This document shows, one piece after another, positions 38,975 to 49,462 of a stretch of DNA of 64,000 bases (position 1 is the first letter of the stretch; every line of letters begins with the position of its first letter). The notes under the pieces were generated by a model that worked only from the letters and a program-made list of their open reading frames with translations, did not search any database and was not told the DNA's origin. Source of the DNA: Undibacterium sp. KW1 (lineage in GTDB: Bacteria; Pseudomonadota; Gammaproteobacteria; Burkholderiales; Burkholderiaceae_D); contig NZ_AP018439.1 in NCBI RefSeq assembly GCF_009937955.1, forward strand, positions 3,596,001-3,660,000, written 5' to 3'. The position numbers and the translations under genes are program-made.

Positions 38975-39607
38975 TTACAAGTCAGGTTGTATCAAATGCC
39001 CCAGCTTGGTCGCCTTGGTGCTCAGGTAGCGTTCATTATAGGGATTGCGCTTGACGATCAGAGGGACGTGCTCGTGTACCCTGACATTCATGCCTTCCAT
39101 TGCTGAAATCTTGCGCGGGTTATTCGTCATCAGGCGTACCGACTCTATACCCAGATGTTTGAGCATGGGGTCGCACAGGCTATAGTCGCGCAGGTCGGCA
39201 GCAAAGCCTAGCTTTTGATTGGCTTCTACTGTATCGGCACCTTCGTCTTGCAGATGATAGGCACGTACCTTGTTGAGCAGGCCTATGCCACGCCCTTCCT
39301 GACGCAGATACAGCAAAGCGCCGCGCCCTTCCTGGGCGATTTTTTGCAAGGCCAGTTCCAGTTGCGGGCCACAGTCACAGCGCTTGCTGAATAAGGCATC
39401 ACCGGTCAGGCACTCTGAATGTATGCGTGCAAGCACGGGCTGGCCATCAGCCACATCGCCAAGAGTCAGGGCGATATGCTCTTTGCCCGTTGCCGTTTCT
39501 ACAAAGGCATGCATGCGGAAGGTTGCCCAGGTCGTGGGCAGGTTACAGGAATCGACATATTCCAAAGCCTGTTCATCTAATTTGACAGGCTGGTCATTGC
39601 TTAACAT
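38975..39607 (-). CDS. ribA: GTP cyclohydrolase II (riboflavin synthesis)
   Basis: 210 residues, the stand-alone RibA form without a DHBP-synthase domain. Converts GTP to diaminohydroxypyrimidine phosphate, the first step of riboflavin synthesis. The zinc cysteines are visible as Cys66, Cys77 and Cys79 ([17 protein letters not shown]), followed by the GTP-binding and catalytic segment [18 protein letters not shown] and the LTNNPRKI motif. No FMN riboswitch is apparent upstream. The gene is isolated between the HDOD protein and ilvD rather than in a rib operon. Confidence 0.93.
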   Translation of the reverse strand: MLSNDQPVKLDEQALEYVDSCNLPTTWATFRMHAFVETATGKEHIALTLGDVADGQPVLARIHSECLTGDALFSKRCDCGPQLELALQKIAQEGRGALLYLRQEGRGIGLLNKVRAYHLQDEGADTVEANQKLGFAADLRDYSLCDPMLKHLGIESVRLMTNNPRKISAMEGMNVRVHEHVPLIVKRNPYNERYLSTKATKLGHLIQPDL

Positions 39608-39828
39608 ACAATTCTCGCGGATTCTTTTTATGGATTATTGCCTGGCTTAGCGCCATCAGTGGCGTTGATTACATCGGCCAAGGCTAGAGTATAAACGAGA
39701 CAGGCATTTTCTACCTGCCGCTGCGAACGGGCGTTTTATTCTTAATCAAAGCTAACCAGATTTAACTAAAGCTATATAGGGTCTGCATCCAGAAAAGCAA
39801 GTAGTTGCCGGAGTAGAGCGTTTCCCCG

Positions 39829-39863
39829 AAAAAAAAGAGCACCTGCTTTTGCAAGGTGCTCTC
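39829..39863 (-). terminator. Intrinsic terminator of ilvD
   Basis: GAGCACCT (39837-39844) and AGGTGCTC (39854-39861) form an 8-bp stem around a 9-base loop; on the minus strand the stem is followed by an eight-base T run. It lies about 45 bases past the ilvD stop. Confidence 0.85.
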
Positions 39864-39907
39864 TTCCTCATGGCTTCGCAAGCAGACCAGCTACCTACTC
39901 CAGATTC

Positions 39908-41785
39908 TTATCTACGCTGCAACTGTGTAATATCCCTGACTGCACCACGATCAGCCGATGTTGCCAAAGCAGCATAAGCCTGCAAGGCTTGCGAGACATA
40001 ACGCTCACGGCCTACCGGCTGCCAGGCATCTGGCCCGCGAGCTTCCATGGCTGACCGGCGCTGTGCCAGGTCGGCGTCGCTGACTTTGAGATTAATCGTG
40101 CGGGCCGGAATATCGATCTCTATGATATCGCCCTCTTCCACCAAACCTATCGTTCCACCTTCAGCAGCTTCTGGCGAGGCATGGCCGATGACCAGGCCGG
40201 ACGAACCGCCAGAGAAACGGCCATCAGTGAACAAGGCGCAGGCTTTGCCCAGGCCCTTGGATTTGATGTACGAAGTTGGATACAGCATTTCCTGCATGCC
40301 GGGGCCGCCTTTGGGGCCTTCATAACGGATGATGACGACATCACCTTCATGTACGGAGTCACCGAGGATGGCTTCTACTGCAGAGTCCTGGCTTTCAAAC
40401 ACACGAGCCTTGCCGGTGAATTTCAAGATGCTTTCATCGACGCCTGCGGTTTTGACGATACAGCCCTTTTCTGCCAGGTTGCCATACAAGACCGCCAGGC
40501 CACCATCCTGCGAATAAGCATGCGCCTTGTCGCGTATGCAACCAGTTTCACGGTCAGTATCGAGGCTGTCAAAACGTTTGTCTTGCGAGAAGGCCGTCTG
40601 GGTAGGCACACCACCCGGTGCAGCGCTGAACAGTTTGCGGATTGCCACATTGTCAGTCACCGCGATATCATTCTGCGCAATCGCATCTGCCATGGTCGGG
40701 CTATGTACGGTCGGGCGTGTGGTATCGAGCAAACCAGCGCGTGCCAGCTCACCGAGGATGGAGATAATGCCACCTGCGCGATGGACATCTTCGATATGGT
40801 ATTTATCGGTCATCGGTGCTACCTTGCACAGACAAGGTACTTTTCGTGAGATGCGGTCAATATCGGCCATCTTGAAGTCCACGCCAGCCTCATGTGCAGC
40901 AGCCAGTAAATGCAAAACGGTATTGGTAGAACCGCCCATAGAAACGTCAAGCGCCATGGCGTTTTCAAAAGTGGCTTTATTGGCGATGGAACGTGGCAGG
41001 ATGGAATAATCATCCTGCTCATAATGGCGTTTGGCCAGCTCCACCACCAGGCGGCCAGCGCGCAGGAACAATTCCTTGCGGTCAGCATGCGTCGCCAATA
41101 TCGTGCCATTGCCTGGCAAGGACAATCCAAGCGCTTCGGTCAGGCAGTTCATCGAGTTTGCTGTGAACATACCAGAACAGGAACCGCAGGTCGGACAGGC
41201 AGAACGCTCTATACGGCCTATCTCTTCATCCGATACATTGCTGTCACCGGCCTTGATCATGGCATCAACCAGATCAATCTTCATGATCTTTTGTTCACCA
41301 GTCTGCTTGGGGTGCAAAGTCTCCAGCACCTTGCCCGCTTCCATAGGGCCACCGGAAACAAACACGACAGGAATATTCAAACGCATCGCAGCCATCAGCA
41401 TGCCGGGCGTGATCTTGTCACAGTTGGAGATACAGACCATGGCATCAGCACAATGCGCATTGACCATGTACTCAACCGAATCAGCAATCAGTTCGCGTGA
41501 AGGTAGTGAATACAGCATGCCTCCATGGCCCATGGCGATGCCATCATCCACGGCTATCGTATTGAACTCTTTGGCCACGCCACCAGCCGCTTCAATCTCA
41601 CGCGCCACCATCTGACCCAGATCTTTCAGATGCACATGGCCAGGCACGAACTGGGTAAAGGAATTGACGACAGCAACGATAGGCTTGTCGAAATCACCAT
41701 CTTTCATGCCAGTCGCGCGCCACAGGGCGCGGGCACCGGCCATATTGCGGCCATGGGTGGTGGTACGGGAACGGTATGCGGGCAT
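39908..41785 (-). CDS. ilvD: Dihydroxyacid dehydratase
   Basis: 625 residues. Dehydrates dihydroxy-isovalerate and dihydroxy-methylvalerate in valine, isoleucine and leucine synthesis. Iron-sulfur ligands are expected in [12 protein letters not shown] and [19 protein letters not shown], and the C-terminal [19 protein letters not shown] is typical of the [4Fe-4S] IlvD class. Length and motifs are of the long E. coli-like form. Starts at an ATG preceded by GGAGTCAGAC. Single gene with its own terminator; a 400-base gap separates it from fbp. Confidence 0.95.
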   Translation of the reverse strand: MPAYRSRTTTHGRNMAGARALWRATGMKDGDFDKPIVAVVNSFTQFVPGHVHLKDLGQMVAREIEAAGGVAKEFNTIAVDDGIAMGHGGMLYSLPSRELIADSVEYMVNAHCADAMVCISNCDKITPGMLMAAMRLNIPVVFVSGGPMEAGKVLETLHPKQTGEQKIMKIDLVDAMIKAGDSNVSDEEIGRIERSACPTCGSCSGMFTANSMNCLTEALGLSLPGNGTILATHADRKELFLRAGRLVVELAKRHYEQDDYSILPRSIANKATFENAMALDVSMGGSTNTVLHLLAAAHEAGVDFKMADIDRISRKVPCLCKVAPMTDKYHIEDVHRAGGIISILGELARAGLLDTTRPTVHSPTMADAIAQNDIAVTDNVAIRKLFSAAPGGVPTQTAFSQDKRFDSLDTDRETGCIRDKAHAYSQDGGLAVLYGNLAEKGCIVKTAGVDESILKFTGKARVFESQDSAVEAILGDSVHEGDVVIIRYEGPKGGPGMQEMLYPTSYIKSKGLGKACALFTDGRFSGGSSGLVIGHASPEAAEGGTIGLVEEGDIIEIDIPARTINLKVSDADLAQRRSAMEARGPDAWQPVGRERYVSQALQAYAALATSADRGAVRDITQLQRR

Positions 41786-41916
41786 GTCTGACTCCAGGCT
41801 GGCGATAAAATGAAAATGTTATATGAGCATGCGCTTCGTATAATCATATGTCAAATATGGAATTTATTGAGAATTAGGTCGAATTGAGTATTAATTAAAT
41901 TCAAGACCTAAAGACT

Positions 41917-42014
41917 CACCACAGAGGCACCGAGACACAGAGTAAACACCGAGAAAATCAAATTTTAAAAAGATGCTCAGGTTTTCTCTTGCCTTTCTCT
42001 GTGTCTCCGTGGTG
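41917..42014. repeat. Imperfect inverted repeat of the CACCACAGAGGCAC type, intergenic
   Basis: Left arm 41917-41942 (CACCACAGAGGCACCGAGAC plus CAGAG) and right arm 41997-42014 (CTCTGTGTCTCCGTGGTG) pair with an 8-base insertion in the left arm; the loop holds a further AAAA/TTTTCTC pairing. Sequences of this form are widespread dispersed intergenic repeats in proteobacteria. No gene is seen in 41786-42185. Confidence 0.7.
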
Positions 42015-42137
42015 TAGCAGGGAATTCGTGCGGGACGCGTAGTCTGGTATGCCACACGCCTGCGCAACGAAGACTTCTTGCAAGAAGTCTTTCCTTCCCC
42101 TGTGTTGAGAGGTCTTTACTCAAAACACGACAGGCAC

Positions 42138-42169
42138 AAAAAAACGCGAAGCTCATACTTCGCGTTTTT
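42138..42169 (-). terminator. Intrinsic terminator of the pepN-fbp unit
   Basis: CGCGAAG (42145-42151) and CTTCGCG (42158-42164) pair around a 6-base loop, flanked by A and T runs on both sides. It can act in both directions but only fbp, ending 17 bases away, runs into it. Confidence 0.85.
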
Positions 42170-42185
42170 AAGAATCATGACTCCA

Positions 42186-43187
42186 TCATTCCTGATGGTA
42201 TTGCGTCACTCTTTCCACTTCATTTTTTGAACCGAGGAACACCGCCACACGCTGGTGCAGTTTTTCTGGCTGTATGTCCAGCATACGGCGTTTGCCGTCT
42301 GTCGATGCGCCGCCAGCCTGTTCCACGATGAAGGACATGGGGTTGGCTTCGTACATCAGGCGCAGCTTACCTGCTTTGTCCGGTTCACGCATATCTGCCG
42401 GGTACATGAAGATGCCGCCGCGGTTCAGGATGCGGTGTACATCGGCGACCATGGAGGCGATCCAGCGCATATTGAATTCTTTGCCGCGCGGGCCAGTGCC
42501 GCCTGCCAGCATTTCGTCGACATAGCGCGTGACTGGTGGATACCAGTGACGGGTGTTGGAGGCGTTGATGGCAAATTCCTTGGTATCTGCCGGGATTTGC
42601 ATATTGCGTTGTGTCAGCACCCATGAACCCATTTCACGGTCGAGGGTGAAGCAATTGACGCCATTACCCGTTGTCAGCACCAGCACTGTTTGCGGGCCAT
42701 ATACCGCATAACCAGCGGCGACCTGCTTGCTGCCGGGTTGCAAAAAGTCTTGCTCGGTTGGCTTGCCCATGCCATCCGGTGCTTTCAATACCGAGAAGAT
42801 AGTACCGATGGAGACATTGACATCGATATTGCTGGAGCCATCGAGTGGATCGAACAGCAACATGTATTCGCCCTGCGGATAGCGATTCGGTATCGGATGG
42901 ATACTTTCCATTTCTTCTGACGCCATCGCTGCCAGATGGCCGCCCCATTCATTGGCTTCAAGCAGGATTTCATTCGACAGGATGTCGAGTTTTTTCTGTA
43001 CTTCACCCTGGATGTTTTCACTGCCCGCCGTACCAAGCACTTCACCCAGCGCGCCCTTGCCTACCGCATGGCTGATAGTCTTACAGGCGCGGGCGACAAC
43101 CTCAATCAACAGACGCAATTCTGCCGGGATCGAGTTATTCAGTCGTTGTTCTTCGACCAGGTATTGGGTGAGGCTTACACGTTTCAT
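42186..43187 (-). CDS. fbp: Fructose-1,6-bisphosphatase class I
   Basis: 333 residues, typical length. Removes the 1-phosphate from fructose-1,6-bisphosphate in gluconeogenesis. The metal-binding signature [13 protein letters not shown] and the preceding MASEEMESI are conserved, as is the substrate-binding region [26 protein letters not shown]. It follows pepN by 40 bases on the same strand and ends at a strong terminator. Together with pgi it lets triose phosphates from the Entner-Doudoroff pathway be recycled to hexose phosphate. Confidence 0.95.
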   Translation of the reverse strand: MKRVSLTQYLVEEQRLNNSIPAELRLLIEVVARACKTISHAVGKGALGEVLGTAGSENIQGEVQKKLDILSNEILLEANEWGGHLAAMASEEMESIHPIPNRYPQGEYMLLFDPLDGSSNIDVNVSIGTIFSVLKAPDGMGKPTEQDFLQPGSKQVAAGYAVYGPQTVLVLTTGNGVNCFTLDREMGSWVLTQRNMQIPADTKEFAINASNTRHWYPPVTRYVDEMLAGGTGPRGKEFNMRWIASMVADVHRILNRGGIFMYPADMREPDKAGKLRLMYEANPMSFIVEQAGGASTDGKRRMLDIQPEKLHQRVAVFLGSKNEVERVTQYHQE

Positions 43188-43227
43188 GTTGTTCTTTCAG
43201 TTTCTATTTCAGTGACTTTTAAATTCT

Positions 43228-45906
43228 TTATGAAGCCAGGGCCTTGCTAACGACTTCGAGCACGTCTTTCGACAGTTTCTTGGTGTCAGCCACTTTTTGC
43301 AAAGCGGCTTTCATGTGCACTTGCAGGCTCTCAGGATATTTTTTCCAGCGGTCCATGCTGCGTGCCAGGCGGGCTGCGACTTGCGGGTTGAGTTTATTGA
43401 GAGCAATCACCAGTTCTGCCCACAAGGCATAACCACTGCCATCAGCGGCGTGGAAGCGGGATGGATTGGCATTGCAGAAAGCGAACGTCAAACTGCGCGC
43501 ACGGTTAGGGTTGTTTAGTGTGAAAGCCGGATGCGTCATCAATTCACGCACCTTGGCAACATCAGTGGTGCGTGCAGTTGCCTGCAACATGAACCACTTG
43601 TCGATGACCAGGGCTTCTTTCTTGAAGTCTTTATAGAAAGCTTTCAAGGACTTGGCTGCCGATTTGGCTTGCTTGTCATTGCCACTGAAGTTAGTCAATG
43701 CAGTCAGCGCAGCCAGGCGGTCTGTCATGTTTTCTGCTTCATCAAACTGGGTTTTCGCCAGCTCAAAAGTAGATTCGTCCGACCATTCAAGCAGATAAGA
43801 CAGGGCCAGGTTTTTCAATCCACGTTTTGCCATGGACTGTGCATCCGGGCTGTATTTGCCAGGTGTCAGGTGAGCTTCGTAAGCACTCAGCAAATCAGCA
43901 CGCAGATGTTCTGTGATGGTGGCGCGGGCAAACTGGCGTGCGGTATGGATGGCCTGTGGATCTACTACCTTGAATTCTTCAGCGATCATGGCTTCGGATG
44001 GCAGTGTCAGCACCAGTTCACGGAAAGCCGGGTCGAGGCTGGCATCGTTCAGGGTAGCGCGCAGGGCTTCGATGAACATGCTGTCCAGGCTCAGCTCTTC
44101 GCCCTGCTGTACAGCAGTCGTCAGTTTGACGAGGCGGCGTGTAGCCAGACGCTGACCAGCTTCCCAACGGTTGAATGGGTCACTGTCATTGGCCAGCAAG
44201 AGGCCCAGTTCTTCATCGCTGTAGTCGATTTCCAGCACGACTGGAGCAGAGAAATTGCGCAACAATGATGGTACTGGTTTGCTGCTAACGCCCGTAAAGA
44301 CAAAAGTCTGGCTGGCTTCTGTCAGTTCCAGCACCAGACTGGTCGCACCAGCCTTTGCTTCGTACGCTGCGCTATGCAAAGGAATATCTTTCCCATCTGC
44401 ACCCAGCAAGCCCATGGCAACCGGGATGTGGAAAGGCAGTTTTTCTGTCTGGCCTGGCGTTGCAGGGCAAGACTGGCTCAGGGTGATGGAATAAATCTGT
44501 GCATCTGCATCATAAGTCGCCTCGACCTTCACGCGTGGCGTACCAGCCTGACTATACCAGCGCTCAAACTGGGTCAGGTCACGGCCACTGGAATCTGCCA
44601 TCGCAGCGCGGAAGTCATCGCATTCAACGGCCTGACCATCATGGCGCTCAAAATACAGGTCCATACCTTTGCGGAAGCCATCATGACCCAACAAGGTGTA
44701 ATACATGCGTACGACTTCTGAACCTTTTTCATAAATCGTGACGGTGTAGAAATTATTGATTTCTACAAAAGAATCAGGGCGTACAGGATGGGCCATAGGG
44801 CCTGCATCTTCAGAGAACTGTACCTGGCGCAGCAGACGTACATCTTCTATGCGTTTGACGGCACGGCCAGTGGCTGTGCCCACCAGGTCGGCAGAAAATT
44901 CCTGGTCACGGAAAACTGTCAGGCCTTCTTTCAGCGACAACTGGAACCAGTCGCGGCAAGTGACGCGGTTACCTGTCCAGTTATGGAAGTATTCATGACC
45001 TACGACGGATTCTATGCCGGCATAGTCAACGTCAGTAGCGATAGATGGATTCGCCAGCACGAACTTGGTATTGAAAATATTCAAGCCCTTGTTTTCCATC
45101 GCGCCCATATTGAAGTCGCCAGTGGCAACGATCATGAAGCGGTCAAGGTCCAGCTCCAGGCCAAAGCGTTCTTCATCCCAGCGTATGCTGTTCTTGAGAG
45201 AATCCATGGCGTGCTGGGTCTTATCCAGATTGCCATCTTCTACCCAGACTTGCAGCAAGGCTTTGCGGCCGGACTTGAGCTTGTAGTCTTCTTCCTGGCA
45301 AACCAGCTTGCCAGCCACCAGGGCGAACAGGTAAGAAGGCTTTTTGAACGGGTCTTCCCATTTGGCGAAATGACGGCCATCACCGAGGTCACCTTCTTCG
45401 ATCAGATTGCCATTGCTGAGCAGCACAGGGAATTTTTTCTTGTCGGCACGCAGCATGACGGTATATTTCGCCATGACGTCAGGACGGTCCGGGAACCAGG
45501 TGATCTTGCGGAAACCTTCTGCCTCGCACTGGGTAATGAAGTTACCGTTGGATGCGTACAGGCCGGACAAGGAGGTATTCTTGAGCGGATTGATCAGGGT
45601 TTCAATTTCCAGCGTGACTTCGTCCGGGGCATTGGCTATGCGCAGGGTCTCGCCTTCTATCTTGTAGGCAGACTTTTTGAGGTTCACGCCATTCATGCGC
45701 AGTTGCAGCAATTTCAGGGATTCGCCAAACAAGACCAGGTCTTTCTCGCTGCTGTCATGATTGCGGCACATGGTCATACGGGTGGCTACATGGGTGGCAC
45801 TCAGATCAAGGTCGAAACCCATTTCGACCGTATCTACCCAAAATCCCGGGGCTACATAGTCTTTACGGAAAATTGTCTCTGGTTTGCTGGCAATATCGTT
45901 ACGCAT
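43228..45906 (-). CDS. pepN: Aminopeptidase N (M1 family)
   Basis: About 892 residues, the PepN size class. A zinc exopeptidase that trims N-terminal residues from peptides in the cytoplasm. The exopeptidase motif GAMENKGLNIFN and the zinc site HEYFHNWTGNRV with the second glutamate in LKEGLTVFRDQEF are intact. The start is placed at the ATG 45906 (MRNDIASKPETIFRKDY); the frame remains open to a TTG at 45942. No odd features. Upstream of fbp and probably co-transcribed. Confidence 0.95.
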   Translation of the reverse strand: MRNDIASKPETIFRKDYVAPGFWVDTVEMGFDLDLSATHVATRMTMCRNHDSSEKDLVLFGESLKLLQLRMNGVNLKKSAYKIEGETLRIANAPDEVTLEIETLINPLKNTSLSGLYASNGNFITQCEAEGFRKITWFPDRPDVMAKYTVMLRADKKKFPVLLSNGNLIEEGDLGDGRHFAKWEDPFKKPSYLFALVAGKLVCQEEDYKLKSGRKALLQVWVEDGNLDKTQHAMDSLKNSIRWDEERFGLELDLDRFMIVATGDFNMGAMENKGLNIFNTKFVLANPSIATDVDYAGIESVVGHEYFHNWTGNRVTCRDWFQLSLKEGLTVFRDQEFSADLVGTATGRAVKRIEDVRLLRQVQFSEDAGPMAHPVRPDSFVEINNFYTVTIYEKGSEVVRMYYTLLGHDGFRKGMDLYFERHDGQAVECDDFRAAMADSSGRDLTQFERWYSQAGTPRVKVEATYDADAQIYSITLSQSCPATPGQTEKLPFHIPVAMGLLGADGKDIPLHSAAYEAKAGATSLVLELTEASQTFVFTGVSSKPVPSLLRNFSAPVVLEIDYSDEELGLLLANDSDPFNRWEAGQRLATRRLVKLTTAVQQGEELSLDSMFIEALRATLNDASLDPAFRELVLTLPSEAMIAEEFKVVDPQAIHTARQFARATITEHLRADLLSAYEAHLTPGKYSPDAQSMAKRGLKNLALSYLLEWSDESTFELAKTQFDEAENMTDRLAALTALTNFSGNDKQAKSAAKSLKAFYKDFKKEALVIDKWFMLQATARTTDVAKVRELMTHPAFTLNNPNRARSLTFAFCNANPSRFHAADGSGYALWAELVIALNKLNPQVAARLARSMDRWKKYPESLQVHMKAALQKVADTKKLSKDVLEVVSKALAS

Positions 45907-46195
45907 GGATGGAATATCTCGCGAAAATAAGTTGAATGACAAAGTCTTTTGAACCCTGCAAAGACCGCCATTTTACCAAGCTGCGCACTTACAGGGATAA
46001 ATTCACTTGAATAGACGCAAAATAAGGCAGAAAGTTTGGTAAAACCATCAAATTTTTACTGATCTGGCCTGACCAGCATGTAAATCAAGACCTGGTAACA
46101 AAGTCGATACAACCCGTTACAGTAAGAGCAACAAATTTTCTTAATCAGGCATACTATAGAACTAGAGTAAAAGTATGTTTGAAGGAGCGGTAAAA

Positions 46196-46831
46196 ATGAA
46201 AAAGTTCACCTTATTCTTCGCCCTGGCCTGCAGTTTGCTGCTGGGCGGATGTGCGACAACATTCACGAGCCAGGTCAGCGTCTTCCACGAATGGCCAGGC
46301 GCCACACAAGACAAGTCTTACATCTTTGAACGTGCACCCGGGCAGGAAAACAATCCCGAGCACAAACTGTATGAAGATTTGCTCAAAACCCGTCTGCAAA
46401 ATCTGGGCTTCAAGGAGGTGGAGACTGGCACAGCGCCTGTCCTGAAAGTTGAATTGCAGTATGCCAGTACTCTCAGGGAAATCCAGGCCTCGCCGTTCTG
46501 GCAACCTGGTATCTATGACCCCTATTGGGGCCTGCATTTCAGCCGTGGCATTTATCGCCGCCACTATATTTATTATCCGGGATACTGGGGCTGGCCCGGC
46601 TACCCCCGTGGATGGACGGATATCAGCGTGCGCTGCACCTATCTGCACCAGTTGCAAATTCGCATCACTGAATTGAACGGTAACAAGAAACTGGCTGACA
46701 TCAAGGCTAGTACAGAGCAATTCAACCCTGAGATTTCGCTGTATATTCCTTATCTGATGGATAGCGCGCTCAAGGACTTCCCGGGCAAGAATGGCAGCAC
46801 CAGCAAGGTGGAATTGACCGTCAAGGATTAA
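46196..46831 (+). CDS. DUF4136-like lipoprotein
   Basis: 211 residues from the ATG at 46196, which is preceded by GAAGGAGCGG. A lipoprotein signal peptide ends in LLLGGCATT. The mature protein begins with SQVSVFHEWPG and YIFER, then alternates beta strands with a Trp/Tyr-rich patch (WQPGIYDPYWGLHF; YYPGYWGWPGYPRGW), as in the DUF4136 family of betaproteobacterial outer-membrane lipoproteins. Function is unknown. It stands alone between pepN (divergent) and the DUF1631 gene (convergent), with a bidirectional terminator after it. Confidence 0.75.
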   Translation: MKKFTLFFALACSLLLGGCATTFTSQVSVFHEWPGATQDKSYIFERAPGQENNPEHKLYEDLLKTRLQNLGFKEVETGTAPVLKVELQYASTLREIQASPFWQPGIYDPYWGLHFSRGIYRRHYIYYPGYWGWPGYPRGWTDISVRCTYLHQLQIRITELNGNKKLADIKASTEQFNPEISLYIPYLMDSALKDFPGKNGSTSKVELTVKD

Positions 46832-46837
46832 CCGGCA

Positions 46838-46860
46838 TAGTCACTCTGATGGAGTGACTA
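46838..46860. terminator. Bidirectional hairpin between convergent DUF4136 and DUF1631 genes
   Basis: TAGTCACTC (46838-46846) and GAGTGACTA (46852-46860) form a perfect 9-bp stem with a 5-base loop, seven bases after one stop and fifteen from the other. No long T tract is present. Confidence 0.6.
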
Positions 46861-46875
46861 CACTGCTTGTACTGG

Positions 46876-49134
46876 TTAAGTTGCCGGAGGGTCGCGCAAT
46901 GCCTCGACCAGCGCGCGATCGACCACAGATTCAGCCACAATCTGTATCGCCCTGCCCTCGCGGAACTGGGTAATCAATTCTTCGCTGGAAACCGAGAAGG
47001 CATCATGCCCCTGGCGATTCGTGAAGATATAGCGGGTACGCTTGGGGCTGACCCAGGCCAGCTTGAAGCGCGTGGTAACACCATTCTGTCTCGTAAAATC
47101 AACCCAGATGCCGCGTTCCATGGTCTCAATAACGCGCGCCCATTCATCTACCGGTTGTTCTATCTGATCCTGCACATGACGGTTCAGGCGTTTTTCACTG
47201 GCGCGCTGGGCGATATTGACGGCAATTTCCAGCTGGCGACGTGGTGAGAATTCCAGCGGGGCGCGGGCAATTGCGGCATGGCGCTCAGCCAATTTGGAAA
47301 AGAAGATAACGCGTTCTGGCTCATCCCACTTGATCGCATTGAGCCAGGCATTCAGCAAAGACAGCATGGCTGGCAGTTTGCTGACCAGCTCCTTGCGTTC
47401 TTCTGCACTGTTCTTGGGTTTCAGGCTCCAGATCAGGTCATCCATCGTCCGCAGGGCATTTTCGAGGGCGTTGGGTTTTTCTTCCTTGACGTTATGCGAT
47501 ATCGTCAGAATCCTGATCCATTGTTCCTTGAGGAAGGTTTCGAGGAAACCCGCAACCTCACCAGTTTCTACCCGGATGGCAACATCATTTTCGGCAAACT
47601 CGCGCGCCAGGCGCATTTTTTCCTGCTTCAGCGCGACGGCTACCGGTTCACTGATGGCAACTTCGGTTTGCTGTTCTTCATCCTTGAGGAAGGCTTCGAG
47701 GTCAGCAACGACATCTGAAAACAGTTCTATCTGCTGGTCAAAATCCTGCTGCACCCTTTCAACTATGCCTTCTATCATCTGATAGAGCGGGTCTTCTGAA
47801 GTGGTGTCGCTATTGAGCAGGACGCTGGATTTTGCCAGTGTGTCTATCAATACCCGGGCAGGATGGCTTTCCTTGAAAAAGAAATCCTTGTCCAGCAAAG
47901 CCACTTTCAAAGTCGGTATCTGCAACTGGCTGATGAGGTTCTTGATATCGGCGGGTATGCTAGTGTCATTAAAGACATAGTCAAAGATACGCGCCAGCAA
48001 CTCTATCGTGCTTTGGTCTATATGGGTCAGGCCACCAGCATTGGGCTGCTGCGACAATTGCCGCAGATGCGCCGTATCTGTGGGCATGGGATTGGCAGAA
48101 AAATCTCTTTGTACGCTCGTCAGGTAATCAAAAAACTGCCTGTCTATGGTGACCATGTCGGGCGCATTACCACTGCCACCACCACCGCTACCACCGCCAT
48201 AGCCACCTCCACCGCCGCCGTTTCCACTGCCATTGCCACCGCCAGCATCTTGCCCACCAGTGTAAGGCATGCCTCCACCATCCATGGCAGGGCCGCCGCC
48301 CCCGTTACCACCGCCACCTCCGGTTACTGTATTACCAAAGGACCCGGCGGGCGCATTGCCTGAGAAAATATTGCGCAGCTTGTTTTCCAGATAAGGGTCA
48401 CGGTTACTGATATCGTCTGAGCCAGACATCATGTTCTTTTTTTGCTTGTTACGATAACCATCATTCAGTTCTGGCAAAATACCGCGCTCTACCAGGGCCT
48501 GATTCAATTCGCGGTAAATGGCGCCAAGTTGCAGGAACAATTCTGGCCGCAGCAAGCGCAAGATCAGGTGATGGGTTTCGGGATTGGGTTCCAGCTCCAT
48601 CCATGCCTGATGGACAGCCTTGACAAATAATTCCGGGCGAAAAGGGTTTTGCGAAACACTGATGGGTGTGCGGCGCAGGATATGGCCTATGCGCACATTC
48701 AGGGCAACCAGCAACTCTGCATTGGTGACTTCCAGCGACTGGCTCAGGTTACGGCTGAGCACCTTGCTCTCCATTTCTTCAAAACTGACCAGGGAAAAAT
48801 CCTGCTTGCCTTCGTCCGTCCTGGCACGCTTGCGGGTATTGACGACACTGACTTCTTTGGCAAGCGCCGCATTGACCTGCCCTGCAACCAGGCGGTAGAA
48901 GGTGGTGCCATTGCGCTTTAATTGCTGGTAAGCAGCAAAACTCGTGGCAACCTCTTCCGGCCTGACAGTCTGGTCAGACAGCTTAAACAGGGACTCAGTC
49001 AGGCGCCCTGCAAATGCCTCAATTTGCGAGGAAACCAGATTGGTGGCGATAGGCACCAGACTTTGCAGTATCAGCAAGCGGCTAGAGCTGGAAAATTCGC
49101 TCGTCTTGGCATTATTCAGTGGAATGGTATCCAT
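46876..49134 (-). CDS. DUF1631 family protein with PilZ-like C-terminus
   Basis: 752 residues. Matches the size and layout of DUF1631 proteins of betaproteobacteria: helical N-terminal part (LLILQSLVPIATNLVSSQIEAFAGRL), a low-complexity glycine linker at about residues 265-330 (GGGGGNGGGG, GGGGGGYGGGSGGGG), a long helical region with acidic segments, and a C-terminal domain (WVDFTRQNGVTTRFKLAWVSPKRTRYIFTNRQG) resembling PilZ domains that can bind cyclic-di-GMP. The RxxxR and D/NxSxxG signature of active PilZ domains is not obvious, so ligand binding is uncertain. Role unknown; cytoplasmic, no signal peptide. Confidence 0.8.
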   Translation of the reverse strand: MDTIPLNNAKTSEFSSSSRLLILQSLVPIATNLVSSQIEAFAGRLTESLFKLSDQTVRPEEVATSFAAYQQLKRNGTTFYRLVAGQVNAALAKEVSVVNTRKRARTDEGKQDFSLVSFEEMESKVLSRNLSQSLEVTNAELLVALNVRIGHILRRTPISVSQNPFRPELFVKAVHQAWMELEPNPETHHLILRLLRPELFLQLGAIYRELNQALVERGILPELNDGYRNKQKKNMMSGSDDISNRDPYLENKLRNIFSGNAPAGSFGNTVTGGGGGNGGGGPAMDGGGMPYTGGQDAGGGNGSGNGGGGGGYGGGSGGGGSGNAPDMVTIDRQFFDYLTSVQRDFSANPMPTDTAHLRQLSQQPNAGGLTHIDQSTIELLARIFDYVFNDTSIPADIKNLISQLQIPTLKVALLDKDFFFKESHPARVLIDTLAKSSVLLNSDTTSEDPLYQMIEGIVERVQQDFDQQIELFSDVVADLEAFLKDEEQQTEVAISEPVAVALKQEKMRLAREFAENDVAIRVETGEVAGFLETFLKEQWIRILTISHNVKEEKPNALENALRTMDDLIWSLKPKNSAEERKELVSKLPAMLSLLNAWLNAIKWDEPERVIFFSKLAERHAAIARAPLEFSPRRQLEIAVNIAQRASEKRLNRHVQDQIEQPVDEWARVIETMERGIWVDFTRQNGVTTRFKLAWVSPKRTRYIFTNRQGHDAFSVSSEELITQFREGRAIQIVAESVVDRALVEALRDPPAT

Positions 49135-49304
49135 CGCTCTTTTTTATTATGCTCAGGTTATAAATCATACTCAGGCGCCTGCGTGTGCGCCCAAAAACTT
49201 GCATTCTGCCAAGCCACACAGGCTTGCGCAATGCCAGAATCCTACGGAATAGTGCAGTAAAACAACAAAGCTGCAAAATTGCACTGCCCGGTATTCAAGC
49301 CTCG

Positions 49305-49451
49305 CTAATTAGTATAGTAAGCCTCTGACCCCAGCGTAATAACTACTATGAGCATAACTGCAAAAATAAGTACCAGCAGCAGCCTTCCAAATTTTGGGCT
49401 GCCACTGTCTTTTTCTGCCTGTGTTTTTGATGGTGGTGTTACTTCTGTCAT
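49305..49451 (-). CDS. Small single-pass membrane protein (48 aa)
   Basis: A 48-codon frame starting with an ATG at 49451. The N-terminal 20 residues are polar (MTEVTPPSKTQAEKDSG), followed by a strong hydrophobic helix (RLLLVLIFAVMLIVVITLG) and a short polar tail. It begins 11 bases after the qor stop on the same strand, so it may be the last gene of the EamA-qor transcript. The ribosome binding site (GAAGTAAG) is moderate. No family is recognised. Support is the clean hydrophobic pattern and position only. Confidence 0.5.
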   Translation of the reverse strand: MTEVTPPSKTQAEKDSGSPKFGRLLLVLIFAVMLIVVITLGSEAYYTN

Positions 49452-49462
49452 ATTTTCTTACT

